Assembly (NCBI GenBank): GCA_950295325.1
Contig: OX485808.1
Span: forward strand, 996,501-1,056,500
From: Polytrichum commune
Lineage: Eukaryota; Streptophyta; Polytrichopsida; Polytrichales; Polytrichaceae
DNA length: 60,000 nt
Direction of reading: 5' to 3'
In this document: positions 26,350 to 38,344 of the stretch, piece after piece
Layout of the letters: the number at the start of each line of letters is the position of its first letter
How positions within the stretch are numbered: the first letter of the stretch is position 1
Notes under the pieces: model-generated
Databases searched by the model: none
What the model was told of the DNA's origin: nothing
Seen by the model: only the letters and a program-made list of their open reading frames with translations
Position numbers and translations under genes: made by a program

Positions 26350-27470
26350 AGTCTACTTTCTTTCAACATACTTAGTCAAATAACGTTATGTGAGTCTCTT
26401 TGCTTTGCCATTTGTATAATTATGAATTAATGGCAATGTTGAAGCATAGCATAATAGAAAAATCAGAAGAAACAAATCCATGCACGTCTCTCTCTCTTTT
26501 CTTGTTTTTTTTTGTGAACAAATTGAAACCATAAGGTGTATGCACATCTTCAAATTTTAACCTTCTTCTTTTTGAACATGATTCACCATCTCTGAACAAA
26601 TTAAGTAATTCATAAAGTTTCGTGACTAACTTTGTACACTGATTATCCCAATTAGTGTGTATTACTATTCAGAGTTACCCAATCCTATAACTATGTAATG
26701 AGAATGTAATATTTTACTAAGTAAAGTCAATTATGTTCTATCATGTCCAAACAACCTATTGAACTTTTCGTTAGTAAAAATCGAATTTCTAAGTACTTCA
26801 AATTATTGTATTGTGTGATTCCAAATAGTAACATGCATTGCATGGGATAATCAATGTATTGTCCTTAAATAGTGATTTATATAACAAAGAAAAATTAAAG
26901 GGCTCCACCCACTTTGAAGTTCCAAAAAAACAGTGTGCAATGGATCATTTCAATTGGTTTGCTCAAGATGGTGCAAAACTTTATTAGTCCAAGTGCAAGA
27001 AAATCAACATTTAAAAAAAAATTGGCCTTGAGAAATAAGTCTTTAAGAAACCTTCTACAAATCTAGAGGTTAAGAGCCCAATGGAATTTAGTTTTCTTAT
27101 TATCCTTATTGTTGTTAATTCTTGGGAGAAAATGCATGTAAATCAATATATCCCTCATATTAGGCCCAAACCCACAAAATCATGCCTCTTACACCTCAGG
27201 TGTTCAACAAATATCATGTGGCAAGCACGCCTCTAGAGAGCAAAAGCAAATAATCATCAATGCTAATACATATATCATTGTGGACTGAAATGACGTTGAT
27301 TTCAAAATTCACAAGGTCAAAAGGCGTATGGGACTAGAAGTACATCAAGATGGTGCTAAAAATGTTAATTCTCTAGAGTAAGAGAGTGCAGTGGCCTCAG
27401 TAAGATACCTAGAGGTTAATGTCAACTTCATAAATTAATTGGATGACAAACTTGAGACTACTTGGTACTA
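26350..27470. other. No recognisable gene
   Basis: AT-rich DNA. I see no frames with domains and no paired terminal repeats. Confidence 0.5.
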
Positions 27471-27472
27471 CA

Positions 27473-27800
27473 TTATGAAATAGGGGAGGAAACCAATGAG
27501 TATAATGAAGTTGTAGAGGGGTACTCCATCACAAGGTGTCCTTCATTTTCAAGCACATTGTCAAACCAAAAGTGGCATAATCTTTTATCCCTAGAGATTG
27601 GGATAGTCGACCAACCAATTTCAAGAGCGAATCTATGATTTGAGGTGTGGTAAATCCCAATGATTTTTTGTCGGGGTGATGTCGATGGTAGCTTTAGGCA
27701 CAAATCACATTCATAGTTGAGAAAGTCCTTCAAATGAAGGCAATCGGATTTCTTTCCCGGGAGGTGGGAAGAGGTCCACTCTTTATCAAGAAAGGCATGC
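27473..27800 (-). mobile_element. LINE C-terminal remnant (zinc-knuckle type)
   Basis: The minus-strand frame at 27,473-27,733 contains SNHRFALEIGWSTIPISRDK followed by RLCHFW and NEGHLVMEYP. The pattern C-x2-C, then H-x4-C before a Pro is usual at the end of some LINE reverse transcriptases. Here the second and last Cys are replaced (W and Y), in keeping with decay. It is a different LINE type from its two neighbours. Upstream reverse transcriptase motifs are not visible. Confidence 0.55.
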
Positions 27801-28189
27801 TTGATAGCATCAAATGTGGAATTTGGTGGTCTTACGATGGCCTTGGTTTCCTATTGTAGTAGACCCCATGAATGTGTTTGATGGCCCAACATTTTGGGTG
27901 AAACTCAAAGTGAATGGAACTCTTAATTCCGAGAAAATAAAAGAAACAAAAAGTAACACATGTGTTTTTGTTCCACCATTGTGAATGTGAGCCCATTGAC
28001 CTTATACTAATCATGGTTTCCATGATAACATAGTAAGGTGTTCTGCCTATCATACGAAGGGAGGGCTCATTGTATCTAGAAATTTGGAAGGGGGTAGTAT
28101 AGGAGTGTTGGTGGTAATGGGGGGGGGGGGTGGATGTTTCTTTATTATCTAATTTTTGTTTGATGATTATTAGTTATGTGAGGTAAATT

Positions 28190-28345
28190 ATGGTGTTTTG
28201 ATTTTTTAATTTTTTTTTGTGAACATAGGAGGCGCTTGACCACTTGGCTAGTCACCCGCCAAGTAAAGTGACAATTTCACAGCCATGAATTGAACCGTCA
28301 ACCACTCCGTTCGGTTTGGATACCTTTCCACTATCATCTAGTAGT
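28190..28345 (-). repeat. Possible SINE-like fragment with A-rich tail
   Basis: On the minus strand a GGTTCAATTC word (Pol III B box-like) is followed about 85 bases later by TGTTCACAAAAAAAAATT. A tRNA-like A box (TAGCCAAGTGGTCAAG) occurs after, not before, the B-like word, so this is not an intact Pol III unit. Confidence 0.3.
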
Positions 28346-29770
28346 TTAGGGTCATCTTGAACTTGATGTATGTTTTTCAGGATGAGTGTGGTGTGGTCTT
28401 TCAATATCTTGAGGGTGTTTATTTTTGCAATGGAATGTTTGTGAATGGCTCCCCTTACCCCCGCCATTATGGTTATGAGGAGGTTCACTTTCCAACCTTT
28501 CTACTTTAGTGTTGTTATTAGTGAGTTGTACCTATTGTGTCTATCTCTAATGGCTAGTTCTAGGTATCTTTCATGGCAATACATGAACTTTATGAATTGT
28601 AATGTAAGGGATGCGGTCACAAGTGTTGGGCTTTGGTTGGGTGCTCCTAGGATGCCTAGTATGTTGGGTCTTAGTTTGGTTGGGCATTGGCATTGTGGGG
28701 TGTGGCAAATACAATCTAGTACCTAGTTGGGATTGTTGGGTCAGGTGGTTGGTTGTTGCTAATGTGTCAATTGTTTCATTATGAAGATCAAGGTATGTGC
28801 TATGACTTTGTGGATTTATATCATGTGGTCGGTCTAGTAGGTATGATTATTTATGAAGAATATATTGTTAAGGTTGTTTGTAAAGATGTGTGTATTTGTT
28901 TGGGTGGTTTGGATAGTTTGGATAGTTTGGATAGTTTTTCTTACAATCAGTTGTTGGGGGAAAAGGTGGGGGGGAGGTAAAGAGCCGTATGTGTAGATGC
29001 ATTGTTGGGGTTAAATTCGAGGGGGTGTATATGATAATATTCGGCCAAGAGGATATATAGTGTTGGTTGTTTCATTTGGGGGGGTCTACTTTGGGTGTGT
29101 TTTTCCACTTGGATGAGAACTTAACATTGTAGGATGGTATAGTGAGTTTGACTGGGCATGTTGTAACTTGGTTATTGCAAAATTTGTGTACAATGTTTTG
29201 GAGTTGTTGGAGGATGGTGGGTTTGTTTGTAATGATGTCTTTGTCTAGGTTACATTATTGTGTGGAGAGTGAGGTTGGTGATGGGTGTGTGTGGTCTTAT
29301 GAAATGAGTGTCTTTGGATTGGATGTGGTTAAGGTAATTTTCATTGGATTGAAATCTTTTTAGGGTGTGGTTGGTATTATTGAGTTTGGTGATTAGTGGG
29401 AGGTTGTGGTCCAATAATATGGTCTTTGGGTTGGTGAGTTCTTGTTATGTTCATCATTGTTGTGTGGTTCCTTAGGATGTTTTCCATTGACATAGGTAAT
29501 ACCATTTGATGGCATGTGATCCCCATTTATCATTTTGGTGGTTGGTTTTGTATTTGTCATGGCGTGGATATGTGTGCCAAGGTTGGTGGGTAGGAGTGCA
29601 TTGAGGGTGGCAGTTGCAAGGATGGTGAGTATTTGGTTCATTTCTAGGTTCATTTGGAGTGAGTTGTTTAAATTTTTAAAATAAAAAAATAAAAAAGATT
29701 GTAAGGGGGGGGGGTGATTTGTGGGCTTATTGTAACCCCTTAACTCCAAATAGCATCTTGATATGTCCAC
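28345..29770 (-). mobile_element. RNase H/nuclease-type LINE remnant (family R), copy 1
   Basis: Reading the minus strand: weak RNase H traces (TYVNGKH; IVHKFCNNQ near 29,190), a damaged zinc knuckle (DCKKNYPN... near 28,940, inflated by three TTTGGATAG repeats), DCICHTPQCQC, then KLRPNILGILG, LTLQFIKFMYCHER, YNSLITTLK, GWKVNLLITIMAGVRGAIH. The same order is found at 47,471-49,013, with CICGQQRCHC, KPDLLCVKG, LTIQFIEFTYCNDR and GWKIDPLIVITAGTRAATH. The last block has the layout of a PD-(D/E)XK fold: (R/K)P(D/N)...(E)F.YC..R. Catalytic Glu is Lys here. The coding strand is A/C-rich and G-poor. Several stops and frameshifts make it dead. Its class is inferred from order and motifs. Confidence 0.72.
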
Positions 29771-29779
29771 GCAAAGTTC

Positions 29780-30230
29780 AATGTGACTCAGTTTCTTGCA
29801 TTTTCTTATATTTTAGTATTTGGGAGGGGGTTGAGGGGGAATCATAAGTCATTCAAAATACAATACCCTCTTCATACCTATCAGGTCTGAAATCATGACT
29901 CTATGCATTCATAATCCTTGCCGGCATTTCAAGAATACCAAACATGAACCTTGCATGGAAACAGTATGAGTGGTCCAAGCATGACCCTCCAAACAAACAA
30001 ACAAACAAGCATTCACTAAGTCTAATATATAAATAGCACAGTGGCTCTTTTGTACTAATCTACAACCTGTCATTTATTCTCCCTTTAGTAGAAATAAGAA
30101 GATGGACTACGTAACTTTTGAGGCTTGGAGGGCCAAAAGGGTTACTCAACAAAACTATTTTGGTGTCCTCTCTTCTATATTGTCCGATCATGGAGATTAA
30201 TGGTCTAGATAGAGACATGAGAAGAAAAAG
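29780..30230. other. No recognisable gene
   Basis: Short intergenic stretch with no recognised motif. Confidence 0.5.
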
Positions 30231-30234
30231 GTTA

Positions 30235-31483
30235 GGGCATGTTCACACGAAAGCCATTTGACCATGGCTTTTGAAAATACTTGAATTTTCATTGGTTGAG
30301 TTGTCATGGACCCATGCTTTAGGTGTACACGAGGGCAATTTTGGATTACAACCCGTAACGTTTTCAGTGGATGGAGAATCTACATGGAATCTCATATGAC
30401 ATGTATAGATAATGTTGGCCACAATTATAAGGGATTTTTCGGGACGGCTCTTGAAGGGAGGCTGGTAAAAAATGTGTGGTAGGCCTTGGAGGATAACCCA
30501 TGACAACTTATTAAACTTGCATGCTCTAATACTAATGTCCCCTTCCCACCTGACTTTAGCTAAGACTAAAAGTTGGTTCTAACAAACAACCCGGCCTTCA
30601 CACCATCGACATTATCTAGTGCCGAGCCTAGTTGGCAAATGATGTGGCATGGCTTAAAAGTGGAGGTTTTAAGCTAAAACTACCGACCCTCCCATCGGTA
30701 CCTAAACATGAGGCAAGAATATAGGAGCTTTAAAAGTGTCGCCTCCCGCCCTTGTGATTGGTTGCTTTTAGTCTTAGCTATGAGGGCACGAGGAGCTTCA
30801 TTAACAAAAACCGATGGTAAGATAGGTGAGCAGTAAGGCATTTGGGGATGGGACAAAAACTACCCAACATTCATTGCTTGGTAGATAAAACAATGAACAT
30901 GTGCGAAAGCTACTTAACTAAAAGCTACTTGACAATCTCATGAGCAAGTTTTTGTAGGTGCATTGGGATAGCCGGATGCCTCCGCTATAACCAAGGGAGC
31001 TTTACCCGGTTTTTAGGAAATACTTTGGGTCTTAGCTAAAGTCAGGTGGGAAGGGGGCATAATCATGTTTAGTTCAAAGTGTAACTATTGAAGCTATTGT
31101 AGAAGGTTGTTTTTGTGTTACTATTGTTTACAATACGTTTTCTACTATGCAATAAACAAAGTTGGTTTTTTATTTATTTCATATCCTATAAACAAACATT
31201 GAATGCTCAAAACTTATTGAATTAAAATATGAAAACACCAATACGTAAACAAAACTACGAACACTTTCTTTCTTCTCTCCCACATGATGCATTCTCATAT
31301 CTAATTAGAATATTGTGAGCATGTCTTTTTTATGATCAAGTTCAGGTTTACACTAAAGACACTTCTAACCTCCAAAAGACTTTGGACTATAATGCATGAA
31401 CTTCTCTACGCTCTCGTCCAATAAGTGGGGTTACCTTGGTCATTTAAGAGCGATGGCCTAGTACCTTTAGTGTAAACATGCCC
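30235..31483. mobile_element. Harbinger-like TIR element (family H2) with nested insert
   Basis: Ends GGGCATGTTCACACGAAAGC and, reversed, GGGCATGTTTACACTAAAGG, flanked by TTA on both sides (30,232-30,234 and 31,484-31,486). A second copy of the family lies at 58,977-59,373. An H1 element sits inside (next entry); without it this copy is about 720 bases. It has no coding capacity. Confidence 0.82.
30536..31059. mobile_element. Harbinger-like MITE (family H1), copy 1, nested
   Basis: 524 bases with terminal repeats TGTCCCCTTCCCACCTGACT and, reversed, TGCCCCCTTCCCACCTGACT, both continuing into TTAGCTAAGAC. It is flanked by TAA on both sides. It is inserted in the H2 element and so is younger than it. 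Confidence 0.85.
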
Positions 31484-31489
31484 TTATCC

Positions 31490-33560
31490 TCTTCGCCAAT
31501 CCCAGAGTGCCATCTCATACGCCACATGATTATGAGTTGAGTTCTAAAAGTGAAGGGGTGTGTGGGTTGAACTAGTAAAGCTCTAAATTTGACACATATG
31601 ATCATATGAATGTTTCTTCCTTTAGAAAAATATGCTCTCGTCCAAAAAAATAATATTAAATAATCACACATTTAAGTATCAAATTTAATAGCTTTCAACT
31701 CCAAAGCTTGACCAAGTCATATTAAATTTTTGTAGATCGTGAATGGCCATCCTTTATGCATCATTCAACAATAACATGAATCTAAAGACATCTTTGATGA
31801 CTATCCAGTTTGTCACTTCCCACCACTCTATGTTATCTGTGATTTAGTCAATCAAACCAAGTGCTCATCGAACCCATACCTTTATGTTGATAGTGCTTAC
31901 TTCCAAATTCATTTTAAGGATTGCAATTAGTCGTCCTACTTCCAACCGATTGGATGTAGCCTTTGAATGATGCCTTATAGCTTAGGACCTTGAAAATAGT
32001 CTCTCATAAGTGTTTAGTCCACCAACCCTTTGGAATTCAAGGGGACCATTAATTGATATTTGAAGACTAAGTCAAAGTTCTTATTTATAACATGTTGAAT
32101 TTTATCATAAGATTTTATGATGGAAATGTTTGGTAAGATCCCCCGATAGAATATGCATAGTTGATTATGATAATATTATAGCCCTGGGGATGGCCTCTTC
32201 ATTGGATACTTAAATGACGTGCGTGGGTTACCATGAAATTAAACCCCCTGTATACGAGAAGTTTATAAAGAAAAACAAATGTGTACATACTAACGGCAGT
32301 TTGAAAATGGACTCGTGTATTTATATTGGGCTCTTGAATTTAATGTGATAAATGTCTCCACTACATATACATAATATAAATCATGTATTATATAGGCCTT
32401 TGTTACATATAGAATCCACTTTCATTTTTCATGACAAAGCTTTGAACATTTTCCATCCATAATATGTAACTCAATGATTGCATCAAACAAACAAAGACAA
32501 GAGCACAAAAATTAGCCACAATTTGGATAGCAAAACTCAAGGGAGCATGTAAGTGCTCCAAGATCCTTCAGTTTGTAAAAACCTAGAACCAAATGCAAAT
32601 CGTAACAAGAATGGACATCGTAGTCATTGAGGACTATTATCATCAAACAACAATGGATGAAAACATGAATTGAATGAAACAAATATATCTATTATCACCT
32701 TAGGCCCTTTTTTGTACATCTACCTTTACTTCAAAAATCTTAGTAGACTCTCTAAATGTACACACTAGAGAGAAAAACAATTCCTCTCCCTTATGTAAAT
32801 TATGTACGCCAATGCCTCAAATGATACCCCTTCTTACACTCACGTTGATTTGTACATGGTATAAAGAGTCCACCCCCCCCCCCTTGGGATTATAGCAAAA
32901 AAAAAATTATACTTTCAGCATTTATATAAAATTAAATTAAATATATATATTTGATTTTCCATCATTTTAAAATAGCATTACATTTAAGTACACACTAAAA
33001 TTCACATGTCTTCCATAAAAGTAAGGTATATCATAAGCATATTGAAGGATCCGCCCTACAATTGAGCAACCAAAATGTCCATATTTACTTAAAAACCATA
33101 TGGCATGAGGTAATTGTTACATACATGTGTACTTCTAATCCCCCTATAGGTTTGTAATCTCAAATGTATTCAACTAGACTCAATGCAAACCTTTTGAAGT
33201 TAATGCCAATGTCAACTAGCCAATGGCATTAATCTCCATATTGCATATTAGTATTTTAGGTTTCACAGTTGGTGAATGAGAGGCACACTCGTATACAATG
33301 ATTCTCTTACAATGACTATGACCACATAGAGTCAAAACTAATGCCAAGTGGTGGTAAAGGTTCCAATCTAGGCTATATTAGAATGTAAACAAATATAAAA
33401 AGCTATAAATAAACATGAATTGTTGATGGATCCAAAAGGTAGTTACGCTTTTTGAAAGAAAAAAAAAAACCTTTTGAAACATGCAATAGATTTTGTACAA
33501 CACCTTTCCGAAGCTATTATTTTAAATTGAATTCCCACTCATTTACCGTCACTTTGCAAT
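31490..33560. other. No recognisable gene
   Basis: AT-rich intergenic DNA with a run of 11 C at 32,873-32,883. No domain or paired terminal repeat was recognised. Confidence 0.5.
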
Positions 33561-33575
33561 CTTTTCCCTTCTGGT

Positions 33576-33980
33576 TCATGAATATTGCAGGAACTCAAAG
33601 GGTACCCCACTAGCATTGTTACTTAATGTTATGTAAGAGAGAAAGTTGGTGGTTTCAAGTCTTTTCTTGAGCATGAGCAAGGCGAGGTATTTGATAGCAA
33701 ATAAGTGGATTTGTTGCATGCATGCATGGGTGGATATGAGGGTGATGTAGCATTTCTCACATGTTGTTTGTATGGATGCCAAGCATAGAGATGGTGAGGG
33801 TGTCATACCATTCGGCATCTTCCATTGTATCAACCAATAGTTGGTATTTCAATTTTTATGCATTGTAGTGTAACTTGGTATAGGACCTCAATCAAGGCAG
33901 GAGGTGAAATCAATGAAATGTACGTTACGGTTGTGTGTGTGGGTGGGGGGGTGGTGGCAGGTGACATTATGGGGGGAGGT
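33576..33980 (-). other. Doubtful LINE-like coding remnant
   Basis: The minus strand is A/C-rich and G-poor here, as in the family R LINEs, and a broken frame reads WYDTLTISMLGIHTNNMRE and YQIPRLAHAQEKT. I do not recognise these as defined motifs. It may be a middle part of a family R LINE, but that is a guess from composition. Confidence 0.25.
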
Positions 33981-33989
33981 GGCTATTTA

Positions 33990-35590
33990 CAATAGTCGAT
34001 GTAGATCAACATGATTTTCTTATGCTACTTTTCAGGGAGCAAATCGATTGGAAGTGCTCCTGAATGTCTTCACCTTGAACTTACACATGTGCCACAAAAC
34101 CTTGGTCGCATATTTCACTAACATCCCAAAAACTTGTGGCAATAATGTAATCTGTTAAAAATGTTGGAAACCCCTTATAACTTGGGTATTTCTTTTCTAA
34201 CTTGAATTTGACCTCAAAATTAGCATCAAAGACCTTGATTTAGTACGGTGAAATCAAATTGGAATGAATGAACCATAATCCTATTAAGTACTAAACATTC
34301 AGTTTGTGACACGAATGCAATCCGAGCCATTAACGTCATTCCGGCATTTTTACCTTCAACTTACATGGCTTTCATTAATTCTCGGCCTATGATTCGAATT
34401 GGGCCCTGGACACTGCAATCGGTAGCAATATAATTCGTCTCATAATTTCCAGTATCTAGGCTACAGTTACACAAAGGGCTCCTTCAAAAGCCTCCGGATT
34501 AGCTCCCAAGATTCCTACCCATTACCGCCCTAACTTTGATCTAACTTTGGCCTTCTTTAATTACAAGGCATTTTACTCCCACGCTCATGGGCGGTGAACC
34601 GGGAGAAATTTGAGCTAACTCGGCCACTATCCTTACTTTTTTGCTATCAACCGCTCATTCATTGAAATGCTTCGGTTATTCCTTGTAGTTTTACCTAGAA
34701 TAAGAAGGTTTTCAAAACATGGTTCGGTTGATTTCAGAGAGGTTTGATTTTCAACCAATAATTTGAGAAACGAGTTGGTTCATCTGTAATTAGTAGCAGA
34801 TTTTGTCTGTTCATCGTTCACGGGTACATGTTCACAACACCTATTATTGGGGAGGGTGAAAACGTTACTTTCTATATAGATACTATATATATAGTCTTAT
34901 AAGCCACTTTAATGCCTAAGTTAGAATCAAAGAATCCAAATTAGTCTATTGAGATTAATTTGTATGAATCAACAATGAACTTATAATAGGGGCGATTGGT
35001 TCCTTCCATCACTTTGGAATATACTTGATTACTAATCTACACATGTTCAAATTATTCATCACATTTTGCGACGACATGGTTGTTTCTTTAAGTTGGGTTT
35101 GATGGATTTTGGTTCATGTCATCTACACTTAATAGTCATATAACTACAGTTTCTAGTTGGGAGTTACATGAATGAGACATTTAAGTATATTTGGAAAAAC
35201 CACTTGTCCATTAATAATACAAAATGTGCACATGTGAGGACAAAAACATCAAACAACAACAAAAGCAATAGCACAAAAACCACAACTTTGTGTGCTTTGT
35301 ATTCCATGTTCACCAACCACAATGTTTGTGATCTAGTGTATGTCATATTCGCAATTAGAATTATCCAAAATTCATGCATTAATCCACATACACTTAAATC
35401 CTACTTATATTATTACGGCATTCTATTGAGGCTATCATTTTTTACTCATCGAAGACAAACAACTAGAATGCACGTCAACAAATAACTCACTCCGTACAGT
35501 GATGTTCTCCAAAAAGTTAAAGCAACTTGTATGTTAATGGTAGATAGAAGTTACCTTTACTAAAATAGCCTTAAAGTATAAGTAAATAGG
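33990..35590. other. No recognisable gene
   Basis: Mostly AT-rich. A weak relative of dispersed repeat E lies near 34,715-34,800. Frame 35,168-35,485 and its mirror are unsupported. Confidence 0.45.
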
Positions 35591-35598
35591 AAGGATAA

Positions 35599-36091
35599 GG
35601 GTTGTTAACACCATGGACCATGAAGTCATCCCAAGGCTCTATAAAATTTGTGATTGGCAATTGAACTCGTCCTGGGGCCACTTCGGTTTACACCAAGGAA
35701 AACAATGTCAGAGTGACCGTGGACTTCAAGGTCCCCAAAAGACATATTTTAAGGCCTAGATTATCCACTGACATTGTCCAAGAGGTTTTGTGGTGGGAAA
35801 GGCAAAAGAGGTCCTATGGTAGAAAAAGGCAAGTGCCCATGGCAGAGAAATATTGTTATGATAATTTTTTGTTGACAACTTTTTTGGAGAAGAAAAGATA
35901 TATACAAAATAAGACAAAAGAATGGTCAAACTTGATTTTTATTTTCAAAATTTCCTTTGTTGGACATACATTAAAAAAATCACACTCATTTTTTTTGGAG
36001 CATGGTCATTCCTCTCGGTCCACATTCAATTTACACCTAATGAGGGGGCCAAAGGCTTTGTAAATTGATCATTTTAGAAATCGGACCATGG
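35599..36091. mobile_element. TIR element (family T), copy 1, one end lost
   Basis: It starts with GGGTTGTTAACACCATGGAC, preceded by TAA. It is homologous, inverted, to 40,126-40,702 over its full length. Its distal terminal repeat stops at about 36,091 after ATCGGACCATGG. The open frame 35,713-36,063 belongs to the element and has no known domain. Confidence 0.72.
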
Positions 36092-36939
36092 AATAAGTTA
36101 GAATGTTCTTAGGAAGAAGAGCCATTGTCTAAGGTGTGTTTAATTAGGACTGGAAGTAGGGAAGTTGAGATAAGTTGGAAGAAAGCATTCAAGAAAAGAG
36201 TGAATAGTGTTAAAGGGGCCCAATTTTGTATGAAGATGTTGGTTAGTTACCATTTTAAAGGAGAGTATTGAACATTTTAGAGTATGGAACTAAGAGAAGG
36301 AGTGTATGGTCATGTGAACATAACATTGTTCAACTACATAGTTGTTCCATTCTATATTAAATTAGTCTTTACCATGGGCCTCCACTATCTTACCTTCATG
36401 GGAAGAAACTTAGATAATAGGAAGAAATTGGCGTTGGTATGAATAATGAATAGTGCCAATATGAATAGTATGAATATCGTGAACGATGTTAGTATTGTCA
36501 GTGAATAATGCTATTATGAATAGTGCTTTTAGTGAATAATGATTCGTATGAGTAGGCCATGAGTAAAAATCCACCCAAATTTTCAATTGTCAACATGAAT
36601 GTATGAATAGTATATAAATTTTACTGCTTTGCTTGGGGGGTCCACAACATGTAATTGACATATTCCATGGCATTAATGTTATGAATGTCTTATCACTACA
36701 AGAGAAACAAGGGTTTTTAGTACAGTGTTTTAGCATGCATGTGCTAATTGGACCAACACTTCATGAAAAAAAGGAAATCGACATGTTTCTAGTATAAGTG
36801 TTGGAAAATAGTCATTGTTGACACATTGACGCCCCGATATTGTTTATAGGACGATTCACATCATCCTATAAACAATCAGACAATTTGTCCAATAGATTGT
36901 GTGAATTATGGTCGGTAATTTTTAGGGCGTATGTGGAAA

Positions 36940-37790
36940 ATCATGTACACAGTAAATAGTAGACAATTTCTAGTATATAATAAAATAAATTCCGTTAATA
37001 ATAAAATAATAAAATAGTAAATAGTAAATAAGAATAGCACACCATTAATAGAACTAATATAATAATATAACAAACTAATAAATATCAGACCATAAATAGT
37101 AAATAATATACTATATACAGTAGATAAGAATAATATACTGAAAATAATAAATAATATACTATAAATAATAAACAAAAGACCATTAATAGTACTAATATAC
37201 TATGAATATTGAAAATTAAATAGCATACTATAAATAATAATAACATATACTATATACAGTAGATAATAATAACATACTGAAAATAATAAATAATAAACAT
37301 CAGACCATTAACAGTAATAATATACTATAAATATTAAATATTAAATATCATACCATAAATAGTATATAGTATACTATATACAATAGATAATAATAACATA
37401 CTATAAATAATAAATAATAAAAACATCAGACCATTAATAGTAATATTATAATATTAAATAGCATACCATAAATAGTAAATAGTATATACTATAATATATA
37501 CAATAGATAATAATAACATATTGAAAATAATATATAATACTATAAACTATAAACTATAAACAGTGAATATTAGGCAGTACATAGTAAATATGATAATATA
37601 AATAGTAAATACGAGGCAGTAAATAGAAAATACGAGACACTTAATAATAAATAATAATAAGTATACAACAAATACTGGATAATAAATTATAAGCAGTATA
37701 TAATAAACAGTAAATAATATATGCCGTATATAATTGATATTATATCGTATACAGTAAATAAAAAATAAAAAGTAACTTTGGGCCTTTATA
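36940..37790. repeat. AT-rich degenerate repeat inside the CACTA element
   Basis: About 850 bases of shuffled short words such as AATAGTAAATAATATA, ACTATATACAGTAGATAATA and ATACTATAAATA with almost no G or C. It produces spurious open frames on the minus strand rich in Ile, Phe and Tyr. Confidence 0.75.
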
Positions 37791-37821
37791 TACAAATGTT
37801 TTAAATACTTCTAATATATAA

Positions 37822-38030
37822 TGCGCGGAGTGTTGGCTTAGTGGCTAAGGCCTCTGTGTGGGAGCCAAGAGGTTCAAGGATCAAATCCCTTGGCCCCCCG
37901 CCCTTGGCTTAGCCTACTAGGTAAGTGGCTAGGCACTTAGAACTATAGGTGCTTATAGATGGCAAGGCTCGGGAGGTGAGGATTGGACTTACTAATGGTG
38001 GATATCTCTTTTAAATGACACTCATTTGTT
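37822..38030 (+). repeat. tRNA-derived SINE-like segment inside the CACTA element
   Basis: TGGCTTAGTGGCTAAGGC (37,834 onward) fits a Pol III A box, and GGTTCAAGGATCAAATCC (37,871-37,888) resembles a B box with a short insertion. Spacing of about 37 bases is tRNA-like, but an acceptor stem is not formed. No clear TSD or A-tail was found, so its limits are uncertain. Confidence 0.5.
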
Positions 38031-38344
38031 AAAAAATAGGACCACTCATTATTCAACATATCAACCAATGATAGCCCTACACATGCATGCACGCTTTAAC
38101 GTTAAATAATAATTTAGTGTGGAGCCCGGAAAACTTTTAGTATATTTAGACATCATAAGCAATGGTCCTAAACATATTGGCTATGTCCAAATAGACGATC
38201 CATGGGGTGTAGGGCATGGTCCCCCAAGACATGTCGTAGACAACACACTTTCTAGTAATATATGCTATTAGGTCACGTCTTTGTTTACTTCAATAAATGT
38301 CTTGTTACATGTCTAGATTGTACACAATCTCTAGTAGTGTATGT

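Larger units (their letters stand above)
36694..38339. mobile_element. CACTA (En/Spm) element, non-autonomous
   Basis: 1,646 bases starting CACTACAAGAGAAACAAGGG and ending, reversed, CACTACTAGAGATTGTG. The first 13 bases of the two ends differ at only two or three places. A three-base TSD, TAT, flanks it (36,691-36,693 and 38,340-38,342). The CACTA ends and 3-bp TSD are the hallmark of the superfamily. There is no transposase frame. The interior is very AT-rich with a tRNA-like segment. Confidence 0.85.

Noticed and set aside
36906-37795. Membrane-protein-like open frames rich in Ile, Phe and Tyr on the minus strand
   Set aside because: They come from translating AT-rich micro-repeats inside the CACTA element.
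37834-37905. Possible intact tRNA gene
   Set aside because: A and B box-like words are present, but the B region has an insertion and no acceptor stem forms; SINE-like is more likely.
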